Assembly (NCBI GenBank): GCA_023336875.1
Contig: JAMBLH010000279.1
Span: 1-13,763, forward strand
Source of the DNA: Actinomycetes bacterium
Lineage (GTDB): Bacteria; Actinomycetota; Acidimicrobiia; Spongiisociales; UBA5794
Length of the DNA: 13,763 nt
Reading direction: 5' to 3'
The translations under genes and the position numbers were made by a program. How positions within the stretch are numbered: position 1 is the stretch's first letter; each line of letters opens with the position of its first letter. This document shows positions 1 to 6,008 of the stretch, in pieces. The notes below the pieces were generated by a model. It saw only the letters and a list, made by a program, of their open reading frames with translations. It made no database searches and was not told the DNA's origin.

Positions 1-522
1 GAGGGCAGTGGGTGTGTCCGTCTTGCCTGCCCACTTCGCTGTGACGGCGATGGCTGTGTTCGGGTCGGGCTGCCCGTAGTCGTTCCTGACGTATCCAAAT
101 AGCAGCTCTCCGTAGATGGCGGGTACGCCCTTGGCGTCGATTGCATTCTTGACCTGGTCCGGGATGCGTGTTCCGCGGACGATGTGTGTCTGGGGCTGGG
201 CGACTGTGGTGAGCGCCTTCATGTGTTGCATTGCGGTGGTCGAGAAGTAATCGACGAGCGCTGCTGGGCTCGCGAATACGTGGTGCACAAGGACAGCGTC
301 CTCGCCCACGGCATGGTTGAGCTCCGTTGAGAGAACTCCGATGTTAGCTCTGGCTCCGGCGTGGATGTCCTCCCACTCCTTGAGCATCTCTTTGGACTCT
401 GCCGAATTACCAAAGAGTCCACCGGGTTTGGTTGGAACCCACTTACCGGTCACGCTGATCTCATCGCCGATCTTTGATGGTTCGGCTAGAAATGCTGGAA
501 GCGGTTGGGCGGGATGCGGCAT
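1..522 (-). CDS. Conserved protein, possible dimeric alpha/beta-barrel (ABM-like) family; 3' end beyond left edge
   Basis: Reading the minus strand from an ATG at 522, the frame stays open for 174 codons to the window edge with no stop, so this is a real gene missing its C-terminus. The start has a Shine-Dalgarno GGAG (plus CTCC, 528-531) five bases upstream and a good promoter behind that. The sequence is soluble, with no signal peptide or membrane segment. A central stretch (about residues 76-116) has a strand VLVHHVF, then an AALVDYFSTTA helix, then MKALTTVAQPQTHIVRG. From memory this resembles conserved proteins near TetR regulators, and the strand-helix pattern suggests a ferredoxin-like dimeric barrel such as antibiotic biosynthesis/quinol monooxygenases. 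That family assignment is weak; the gene itself is solid. It is divergent from the TetR gene and shares its operator region, so it is the likely regulated target. Confidence 0.8.
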   Translation of the reverse strand, partial: MPHPAQPLPAFLAEPSKIGDEISVTGKWVPTKPGGLFGNSAESKEMLKEWEDIHAGARANIGVLSTELNHAVGEDAVLVHHVFASPAALVDYFSTTAMQHMKALTTVAQPQTHIVRGTRIPDQVKNAIDAKGVPAIYGELLFGYVRNDYGQPDPNTAIAVTAKWAGKTDTPTAL

Positions 523-527
523 CGAGT

Positions 528-531
528 CTCC
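528..531 (-). promoter_or_regulatory. Shine-Dalgarno for the divergent minus-strand gene
   Basis: On the minus strand GGAG lies five bases before the ATG at 522. This fixes the start and makes a further upstream start unlikely. Confidence 0.6.
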
Positions 532-546
532 AGTTCTTGATTTATG

Positions 547-558
547 TACCGTACGGTA
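547..558. promoter_or_regulatory. Perfect 12-bp palindrome, probable TetR operator
   Basis: TACCGTACGGTA is its own reverse complement. It lies between two divergent genes, one of which encodes a TetR/AcrR regulator. Its last bases overlap the plus-strand -10 box (557-562), and it lies just downstream of the minus-strand -10 box, where that transcript would start. A dimer bound here would block both promoters. That TetR regulators bind such palindromes in their own divergent promoters is family knowledge; that this regulator binds this site is inference. Confidence 0.75.
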
Positions 559-562
559 TAAT
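557..562 (+). promoter_or_regulatory. Plus-strand -10 box (TATAAT) for the tetR gene
   Basis: This is an exact consensus -10 hexamer. The upstream -35 is poor: TTGATT at 537-542 leaves only 14 bases and TTCTTG at 534-539 leaves 17. A transcript would begin near 568-570, downstream of the ATG at 564, which favours the ATG at 588 or 600 as the translation start of the regulator. Confidence 0.55.
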
Positions 563-587
563 AATGACAGCTGTCTCGATCCGTCAA
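558..587 (-). promoter_or_regulatory. Minus-strand promoter for the divergent gene
   Basis: Read on the minus strand, TTGACG (587-582) and TATTAT (563-558) form a -35/-10 pair with an 18-base spacer. Transcription would begin near 551, inside the palindrome, leaving a leader of about 29 bases with a GGAG ribosome site. The -10 overlaps the plus-strand TATAAT almost completely, so polymerase could not occupy both promoters at once. Confidence 0.6.
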
Positions 588-1223
588 ATGACAAGTGCAA
601 TGGACGCAGAAGCAACGAACCAAGCCCGCGACCGCCCAAGAGGACGGCCGCGATCATTCGACCCCGATGTCGCCCTGGACGCCGCGGTTCTCGTTTTCTG
701 GGAGAAGGGATACGACGGAACGTCCTTGACGGATCTCACCTCGGCCATGGGAATCAATCGTCCCAGTCTCTATGCAACCTATGGCAACAAGCGCGACCTG
801 TTCCTTCGGGCCATTGACCGCTACGCTGCAACCCATGGCGGTCGGGCCTTTTCTGCTCTGCGATTGGAGTCCGACAACCGAATTGCTGTCCAACGGTTCT
901 TCGAGGCCAGCATCGATTGTGCTCTTGCTGACGGCACGCCGCGCGGATGCCTCATCAACACCGTCGCCACGGATGCAGCCGAGTCCGATACCGAGCTACG
1001 CGACAAGCTGTCGCGCATGTTCGAACAGACCGACGCGGCGATAGCCCGACGAATGGCGGCGAACCAAACCAGCTACGACTCAAGCAGTCGCGACCCGGAA
1101 CAGCTTGCACAAATGGCACACTCGGTCACGCACAGCATCATGACCCGTGCGCGAGCTGGTGCTTCACGCAAGGACCTCACGGAGGTCGCGGCCTCGTTCA
1201 TGTCGGTGCTCTTCCCCGTCTGA
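588..1223 (+). CDS. TetR/AcrR-family transcriptional regulator
   Basis: This is a one-component repressor, about 211 aa from the ATG at 588. A basic lead (RPRGRPRSFD) precedes the TetR_N DNA-binding domain. The helix-turn-helix lies around residues 46-65 (TSLTDLTSAMGINRPSLY), followed by the usual YGNKRDLF. The C-terminal half is a helical ligand-binding domain carrying a PRGCL motif. Two cysteines, C111 and C121, sit near the places where NemR of E. coli has its redox-reactive Cys98 and Cys106 (from memory; spacing 10 rather than 8), so an electrophile- or quinone-type inducer is possible but unproven. ATGs at 564, 588 and 600 are all in frame and none has a clear Shine-Dalgarno. 564 lies upstream of the expected transcript start, and an ATG at 474 would sit inside the divergent gene. 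It probably represses itself and that gene. Confidence 0.88.
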   Translation: MTSAMDAEATNQARDRPRGRPRSFDPDVALDAAVLVFWEKGYDGTSLTDLTSAMGINRPSLYATYGNKRDLFLRAIDRYAATHGGRAFSALRLESDNRIAVQRFFEASIDCALADGTPRGCLINTVATDAAESDTELRDKLSRMFEQTDAAIARRMAANQTSYDSSSRDPEQLAQMAHSVTHSIMTRARAGASRKDLTEVAASFMSVLFPV

Positions 1224-1267
1224 TCCAGGCTTCGACGCTTTCGCCCGTCGGAGCCTATCGTGGCCCG

Positions 1268-2410
1268 ATGGACCTGCTGCAGGCATTCAAGGGGATCGAG
1301 GACCGAACCTCGGCCACGATAGGCGTGACTGACACGAGTGCTTTTCCTGAGGAGGAGGAGCGACTCGTTGCGCGCGTCGAGGCGGGGCTGCATGGAGGGC
1401 TCTCGTTTACGTACGCGAACCCAACGGTTGCGTCCCGACCAGCAGACTCCTTCCCCTGGGCCTCATCCATCGTGGTCGCGGCGGTTCCCTACCTCCAGGA
1501 TGGTGATGGAGACAGGGATGGCCGAACTCTGGCTCGCTTTGCCGACGGCGACCGCTACGTGCGCGTCCGAGAAGTTCTCGATCAGATCGCCGCAGCGTTG
1601 GATTCAGCTGGCGATCGTTTTGAGATCGTGTACGACGACAACCGCCTCATCGACAGAGCACTTGCGGTGCGAGCCGGCGTTGCGTGGCGCGGCAAATCAA
1701 CAATGGTCCTCACCCCGGGAGCTGGTCCGTGGATTCTTCTCGGATCGGTCGTCACGGACGCAGAGCTCGTGCCAACGCAGCCCATGCGAAGGACCTGTGG
1801 AACCTGTGACGCTTGTATTCCTGCGTGTCCAACCGATGCGATCATCGCTCCTGGTGTTCTCGATGCCGGGCGCTGCATTGCTGCAGTCCTACAGCGAAGA
1901 GGCACGATTGACCGGACACTTCGCTCAGCGATAGGGGGGAGAATCTACGGGTGCGACGAATGCCTTACCGCGTGTCCTCCCGGTCGGCACGCGTTGATGG
2001 CAAGGGACACGACGGTCGATTGGCTCAGTCCCGAGTTGATTCTTACGTCGAGCGACGAAGAACTCGAGTCGATGGTCCCGCACTGGTATGTGCCGTCGCG
2101 TCGGATGCGATTTGTGCGACGCAATGCGCTTGTCGCTCTCGGAAACACCGGCGATGAGGCATCTCTTGATGTTCTCTCCGCGTATCTCGGGCACGATGAT
2201 GAGCTTCTTGGCGGCCATGCCGCTTGGGCGGTGGGTCACATAGGTGGCTCTCGTGCATTGGCCCTTCTTCGATTTGAGTTGGAGCGCGAAGCCAGAGACT
2301 CCGTGAGAGAGGAATTGCTGTTCTCGGTCACCGAATGTGATCGTGACGGTGTCTACGCTGATGCCGTGTCCAATGCGCGCCCGACCAACCCGAAGGAATC
2401 CACGACGTGA
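1268..2410 (+). CDS. queG: Epoxyqueuosine reductase QueG
   Basis: This is a cobalamin-dependent iron-sulfur enzyme that reduces epoxyqueuosine to queuosine at the wobble base of GUN-anticodon tRNAs. The protein is 380 aa, close to the E. coli length. The N-terminal domain has the typical FPWASSIVVAAVPY strand and an RAGVAWRGKSTMV segment, and D123 (YDDN) aligns with the catalytic aspartate of the family. The ferredoxin part has CGTCDACIPACP (C177, C180, C183, C187), then C203 and GCDECLTACP (C229, C232, C236), enough for two 4Fe-4S clusters. The C-terminus (about 285-360) has HEAT-like helices (RRNALVALGNTGDEASLDVL) expected to hold tRNA. The open frame extends upstream inside tetR, but homology starts at MDLLQAF, so ATG 1268 is chosen although its Shine-Dalgarno is weak. 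No other queuosine gene is in the window. Confidence 0.93.
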   Translation: MDLLQAFKGIEDRTSATIGVTDTSAFPEEEERLVARVEAGLHGGLSFTYANPTVASRPADSFPWASSIVVAAVPYLQDGDGDRDGRTLARFADGDRYVRVREVLDQIAAALDSAGDRFEIVYDDNRLIDRALAVRAGVAWRGKSTMVLTPGAGPWILLGSVVTDAELVPTQPMRRTCGTCDACIPACPTDAIIAPGVLDAGRCIAAVLQRRGTIDRTLRSAIGGRIYGCDECLTACPPGRHALMARDTTVDWLSPELILTSSDEELESMVPHWYVPSRRMRFVRRNALVALGNTGDEASLDVLSAYLGHDDELLGGHAAWAVGHIGGSRALALLRFELEREARDSVREELLFSVTECDRDGVYADAVSNARPTNPKESTT

Positions 2411-2697
2411 CCGCCCTTTACGGTGTGCCACTGCTCATCGGGTTTCTTTTCATGGTTGGCTGGATCTCAGCAACAGCCGTCGCTGCAACCGTGGCAGGGT
2501 GGGAGAACGTTGACCCAGAGCACCGATTCGGTCGGACTGGCCGCTTCGTTCTCGCGGGCATGATTGGCTTCGGCATGGCGGGAATGTCAACGCTCTATGC
2601 CGGATGGCCGGAAGCTCTCACGGTGGTCGCGGGAATCGTGGGCTCGGTAGGCCTCATTGGTGTTTCGATCTGGTTGGGCCCGGAGTCGGAGGGCTGA
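2407..2697 (+). CDS. Small three-helix membrane protein, unknown function
   Basis: This 96-aa protein starts at a GTG that overlaps the queG stop by four bases. AAGGAA at 2393-2398 lies eight bases before the start. Three hydrophobic segments are visible, at roughly residues 5-30, 47-67 and 70-90, rich in Gly/Ala and without charged residues. The loop after the first contains GWENVDPEHRFGRTG. The tail PESEG is short and acidic. No family is recognised. The tight coupling to queG upstream and the phosphoesterase downstream indicates co-transcription, but nothing links it to tRNA modification. Confidence 0.8.
   Translation: MTALYGVPLLIGFLFMVGWISATAVAATVAGWENVDPEHRFGRTGRFVLAGMIGFGMAGMSTLYAGWPEALTVVAGIVGSVGLIGVSIWLGPESEG
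2688..2692 (+). promoter_or_regulatory. Shine-Dalgarno supporting a TTG start
   Basis: GGAGG lies eight bases before the TTG at 2701, inside the end of the upstream gene. An in-frame TGA at 2695-2697 leaves a single codon before that TTG, so no earlier start is possible. Confidence 0.65.
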
Positions 2698-2700
2698 CCG

Positions 2701-3453
2701 TTGCTCATCGTATCTGACGTCCACGGCGCAGCTGATGCCCTTCGAAGGGTTGCTTCCACAGACGGACCGCTGCTCGTGCTTGGCGACCTCGTCAATCTCA
2801 TCGACTACCGCACTGGCGAGGGGATTGTGGCTGACGTTATTGGTATCGACGTGGTGACCCGTATCTCATCCCTGCGGTCTCGCGGCCTGCGATCCGAGGC
2901 GCAGGCAGTGTGGGTCGAAGCAACAGCTGGAAGGCAGGCAGAAGTCGACTCGGAGATCTCGGCGCTGATGGCAGCGGAGTACCGCACTGTGTGTGCGTCG
3001 CTCGACGGCGCCGATGCGTATGTGACCTATGGGAATGTCGATCCACCAGACATGCTGAGGGAGTTCCTTCCGCCGACGACGCATTTCGTCGACGCGGAGA
3101 CGCGAATCATCGAGAATTCCACAGTGGGTTTTGTGGGCGGTGGTATCCCGCGCATAGGCTCGCCAGGCGAGGTCGATCCTCAAGACATGCGCCTAAAACT
3201 TGAGAGCCTTGGACCCGTCGACATTCTCTGTACCCATGTTCCCCCGGACGTGCAGGCTCTTGCAAGTGATGTCGTCGGTCGAACGCGGAAGGCTTCAAAG
3301 GAGATACTCGACTATCTGCTCGCGTACCAACCTGCATTTCACTTCTTTGGAGACATACACCAGCCCCAGGCCACAACCTGGCAGGTGGGCAACACGAGAT
3401 GTATCAACGTCGGTTACTTCCGCGCAACCGGACGTGCCGTGCACCATGGTTGA
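2701..3453 (+). CDS. Calcineurin-like metallophosphoesterase
   Basis: This is a 250-aa cytoplasmic two-metal phosphoesterase; the substrate is unknown. The metal-binding motifs appear in family order: D6-x-H8 (SDVHG), GDLVN (G28, D29, N32), GNVD (N112) in place of the usual GNHD, CTHVPP (H179) and GDIH (H220) in place of GHxH. The changed GNHD motif removes the usual catalytic histidine position, so the reaction may differ from standard phosphatases or nucleases. The start is TTG 2701, forced by an in-frame stop just upstream and backed by GGAGG; the first motif begins six residues in. An insertion at about residues 33-100 is mostly helical. The last eight bases overlap the start of the methyltransferase gene, suggesting translational coupling. 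Confidence 0.85.
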   Translation: MLIVSDVHGAADALRRVASTDGPLLVLGDLVNLIDYRTGEGIVADVIGIDVVTRISSLRSRGLRSEAQAVWVEATAGRQAEVDSEISALMAAEYRTVCASLDGADAYVTYGNVDPPDMLREFLPPTTHFVDAETRIIENSTVGFVGGGIPRIGSPGEVDPQDMRLKLESLGPVDILCTHVPPDVQALASDVVGRTRKASKEILDYLLAYQPAFHFFGDIHQPQATTWQVGNTRCINVGYFRATGRAVHHG

Positions 3454-4177
3454 CATAGACCTTGACCATCTTGGGGCTGCATATAGCCTCAGACCGATGT
3501 CTGAGGCTGCCCGATCCAGGGCGATCCTATCAGCAGAGGATCGTTTGGGAGTGCTCCTCGACCTAGGTGGCGGAACGGGTGGACATGCAGCATCGTGGCG
3601 TGGCCCGATGCGGTTTCCCGTTGTGATCGATCCATCGTTGGTGATGCTCGCGGGTGCCAGCCAGCAGCAGGGCGTAGCCGTTGTGCAGGCCCGATCCCAG
3701 CATCTTCCCTTCGCGGATGACATTGCTGGCCTTGCGTACTTCCATTTGTCCATCCACTACGACGATTGGAGGGCAGCCATCGAGGAGGCCAATCGTGTCG
3801 TATTGCCCGGTGGCCGGATCGAGATCTGGACGATGGCCCACGATGCCATCGAGCGTTCGTCACTGGGGCGGTGGTTCCCGCGGATCATCGGGATCGATAT
3901 TGAGCGGTTCCCTCACCCGGAGGCAATCGCTGAGTTCTGCAGGTCACGCGGCTCATGCGTGGAAGTGACGACGTCGAGCGAACCGATTGTGAGGAAAGCG
4001 CAAGATTGGGCGAAGGCTGTTCGAAGTCGTTTTGTGAGCACGCTGCAGCTCCTTGACGATGACGAAATAGACGAAGGCCTGGCTCGATTCCGCGCCGAGT
4101 ACCCGAATCCCGATTCCCTGTATCGTTACGTTCTGCGACTCACAAGAATCAGCATCATCGTTGGCCCGCTACGCTGA
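3446..4177 (+). CDS. Class I SAM-dependent methyltransferase
   Basis: This is a 243-aa Rossmann-fold methyltransferase. Motif I is LLDLGGGTG (37-45). The acidic residue after strand 2 is D62 in VVIDPS. The RSQHLPFADD segment (83-92) and the AYFHLSIHYDDW strand-helix (97-108) match the Methyltransf_11 pattern, followed by ANRVVLPGGRIEI. The C-terminal third is a helical cap with no recognised specificity, so small molecule, lipid or tRNA substrates all remain open. The ATG at 3446 overlaps the phosphoesterase stop by eight bases. The frame is open further upstream, but that part is out of frame inside the phosphoesterase and does not resemble the family. A ubiquinone/menaquinone-type methylation is possible but not supported by neighbours. 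Confidence 0.85.
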   Translation: MVDIDLDHLGAAYSLRPMSEAARSRAILSAEDRLGVLLDLGGGTGGHAASWRGPMRFPVVIDPSLVMLAGASQQQGVAVVQARSQHLPFADDIAGLAYFHLSIHYDDWRAAIEEANRVVLPGGRIEIWTMAHDAIERSSLGRWFPRIIGIDIERFPHPEAIAEFCRSRGSCVEVTTSSEPIVRKAQDWAKAVRSRFVSTLQLLDDDEIDEGLARFRAEYPNPDSLYRYVLRLTRISIIVGPLR

Positions 4178-4193
4178 GCAATGTTGGATCAAG

Positions 4194-4199
4194 AAGGAG
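4194..4199 (+). promoter_or_regulatory. Shine-Dalgarno that decides the SRPBCC start
   Basis: AAGGAG lies five bases before the ATG at 4205. It selects 4205 over the in-frame ATG at 4181, which has nothing comparable upstream. Confidence 0.75.
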
Positions 4200-4204
4200 A
4201 TTGG

Positions 4205-4642
4205 ATGCTCGAGGGGACCGTACAGAAGGTGGAGATATCGGCAACTCCGCAACACGTGTATGAGGTGGCGCTTGACCTTGAGGCGTACACCGAGTGGGCA
4301 GACGGTGTAAAATTCGTCGAGGTCACGAGCGAGGATGATTACGGCAGGCCCGCAACGGCCGACTTCGTCATCGATGCAATGGTGAAAGAGATCTCCTACA
4401 CACTCGAGTACGACTACGGCTTTGACAATGGTTTTGCATGGAGCGCGATTCCAAATGCGGATCTCAAATCTCTCGAGGGGCGATACGAGTTCAACGAACT
4501 CGACGATGGATGTGAGGTCGTGTACGCCCTCAAGGTCGACCCTGCCTTCAAGGTTCCAGGGTTCCTACGCCGTCAGGCTGAGAAGCAGATCGTCGGTACC
4601 GCGCTTCGCGGGCTGAAGAAGCGGGCCGAAGAAAGCGCCTGA
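4205..4642 (+). CDS. SRPBCC (START/polyketide-cyclase-like) protein
   Basis: This is a 145-aa stand-alone SRPBCC protein. The N-terminal strand (EGTVQKVEISATPQHVYEV), then the LDLEAYTEWADGV helix turn, and a long C-terminal helix beginning near PGFLRRQAEKQIV are the usual features of this helix-grip fold. The fold encloses a deep cavity for lipids, polyketides or quinones (family knowledge). The Coq10/polyketide cyclase group is the closest pattern; the ligand cannot be read from the sequence. The AAGGAG ribosome site fixes the start. Its stop TGA shares its last base with the ATG of the ArsA-like ATPase. The same order occurs, from memory, in mycobacteria as Rv2185c-Rv2184c, which suggests the pair acts together, perhaps in lipid or envelope handling. 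Confidence 0.88.
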   Translation: MLEGTVQKVEISATPQHVYEVALDLEAYTEWADGVKFVEVTSEDDYGRPATADFVIDAMVKEISYTLEYDYGFDNGFAWSAIPNADLKSLEGRYEFNELDDGCEVVYALKVDPAFKVPGFLRRQAEKQIVGTALRGLKKRAEESA

Positions 4643-5820
4643 TGCGCATCATCCTCATAACAGGCAAGGGTGGAGTCGGAAAGACGACAGTGTCAGCTGC
4701 CACAGCGATCAAGTCGGCGGATCTCGGCTACTCGACGTTGGTGATGTCAACGGACCCAGCTCATTCGCTAGCCGATGCGTTCGATGTGCCACTTGGAGAC
4801 AATCCCACTGAGGTTGTCCCGAACCTCGAAGCCCAACAAATCGACAGTCAGCAACGCCTCGAAGAATCCTGGGGCGAGGTGAGGGACCACCTGACGGAAC
4901 TGTTCGACTGGAGCGGGCTCAAGGGCATCGAAGCCGAGGAGCTCACCGTCTTTCCTGGCATGGACGAGCTGTTCTCCCTCGCCACCGTGCGAGATCATGC
5001 TCGCTCGGGCGAGTACGACGTGATAATCGTCGACTGTGCGCCCACCGCTGAAACTCTCCGTCTGCTCAGTCTCCCTGAGGTCATGTCGTGGTACATGGAC
5101 AAGATGTTCCCGATCAGCAGGAAGGTTGCAAAGGTGGTTCGTCCTGTCATTTCGAGGGTGTCCACAATTCCATTCGCTGACGAAGCGGTCTTCGATGCAG
5201 TCTCGCGCTTCTACGACCGTCTCGATGGGATCAGGGAGATTCTGTCCGATACCGAGGTGACGACCGCAAGGCTCGTTATGAACCCGGAAAAGATGGTGAT
5301 CTCTGAAGCCAGACGAACCTATACCTATCTCGGACTGTTCGGGTACTCGGTTGACTCTGCAATCGTGAACCGCGTCCTGCCAAGTGACGTGTCCGATCCC
5401 TACTTCGATCGGTGGCATGAGATTCAGGCAGCCCACATGGTCGACATCGATGAAGGCTTCAAAGGTACAGACGTACGAAGTCTGAGACTGTTCGAAGAAG
5501 AGATGGTGGGCATCGATCTCCTTCGAGTCGTCGCTGACGAACTCTTCGGTGATACCGACCCCACCGAGAGGCTTTCCGAGGGGCAAGCGCTCCGCATCGA
5601 GGAGAGCGACGAGAGTGGCGACGTGGAACTCATCATGCAGATGCCATTTGCTGAACGGGGGGACATCGATCTGATGCGCCACGCTGATGAGGTGTTTGTG
5701 ACGGTTGGGTCATATCGACGGTCGCTCATTCTCCCTGATTCGCTGCAGCGTCGCACAATTCGAGGTGCGAAGATCCACGAAGGAGAGCTCCGCATCGTGT
5801 TCACCCTGGAGGGTTCGTGA
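4642..5820 (+). CDS. ArsA/GET3-like ATPase with C-terminal HSP20-like domain
   Basis: This is a 392-aa cytoplasmic ATPase of the SIMIBI class. It has a deviant Walker A (GKGGVGKTT, 8-16, with signature K9 and catalytic K14), switch I-type STDPAHS (36-42), VFPGMDEL (103-110) and switch II VDCAPTAETLR (130-140). Residues about 325-388 form a separate beta-rich region (ELIMQMPFAERGDIDLM onward) like the ArsA_HSP20 domain appended to many actinobacterial and chlorophototroph ArsA homologues. C132, inside switch II, is the only cysteine, so neither the arsenite-binding cysteines of ArsA nor the zinc CxxC of GET3 are present, and no arsB or arsR is nearby. An arsenite pump role is therefore unlikely. 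A conformational switch or client-binding role with the SRPBCC neighbour is inferred. Confidence 0.92.
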   Translation: MRIILITGKGGVGKTTVSAATAIKSADLGYSTLVMSTDPAHSLADAFDVPLGDNPTEVVPNLEAQQIDSQQRLEESWGEVRDHLTELFDWSGLKGIEAEELTVFPGMDELFSLATVRDHARSGEYDVIIVDCAPTAETLRLLSLPEVMSWYMDKMFPISRKVAKVVRPVISRVSTIPFADEAVFDAVSRFYDRLDGIREILSDTEVTTARLVMNPEKMVISEARRTYTYLGLFGYSVDSAIVNRVLPSDVSDPYFDRWHEIQAAHMVDIDEGFKGTDVRSLRLFEEEMVGIDLLRVVADELFGDTDPTERLSEGQALRIEESDESGDVELIMQMPFAERGDIDLMRHADEVFVTVGSYRRSLILPDSLQRRTIRGAKIHEGELRIVFTLEGS

Positions 5821-6008
5821 CCGAGGATCGAAACGCGGATCCACTCCGTTCAGGTCTGCAGAAGGCAGCCATGCATTTTTCGAAGGCCGCTATTGAGGTT
5901 GTGTCCGGCGTGGCAGATCTCGTCAACGGAATCACATCGACCGTGCGCCCGTCCAACAGTGCGGATGATACTGGGGAAGATGGCCCGCAGAGGATCGAGA
6001 TCGAATGA
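5817..6008 (+). CDS. 63-aa hypothetical protein between the ArsA-like ATPase and ROK kinase
   Basis: The GTG start overlaps the ATPase stop (GTGA), and its own stop overlaps the ROK kinase start (ATGA), so it is locked into the operon and probably real. Residues about 10-43 (LQKAAMHFSKAAIEVVSG onward) could form one amphipathic helix with hydrophobic residues on one face. The tail from about 45 is acidic and disordered-looking and ends in PQRIEIE. There is no cysteine, signal peptide or full membrane segment. It is not recognised as a named family. By position it could be a small partner of the ATPase or its SRPBCC neighbour. Confidence 0.7.
   Translation: MTEDRNADPLRSGLQKAAMHFSKAAIEVVSGVADLVNGITSTVRPSNSADDTGEDGPQRIEIE

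Noticed and set aside
474..587. Longer N-terminus for the TetR regulator from ATG 474 or 564
   Set aside because: 474 lies inside the divergent minus-strand gene and upstream of the promoter; 564 lies before the expected transcript start. The added residues do not resemble TetR leaders.
947..1267. Upstream extension of the queG frame inside tetR
   Set aside because: QueG homology starts at MDLLQAF (1268), and the resulting 380 aa matches the family length; the extra 107 residues look like an out-of-frame reading of tetR.
3200..3445. Upstream extension of the methyltransferase frame
   Set aside because: It would overlap nearly 250 bases of the phosphoesterase, whose last metal motif is there, and shows no methyltransferase-like sequence.
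4768..5682. Long open minus-strand frame of 304 codons
   Set aside because: It is fully antisense to the ArsA-like ATPase, whose motifs are unmistakable; the minus translation has no recognisable domain and no ribosome site was found.
4642..5820. Arsenic resistance locus
   Set aside because: Only an ArsA-like ATPase is present; there is no arsB, arsC, arsR or arsenic-binding cysteine set.
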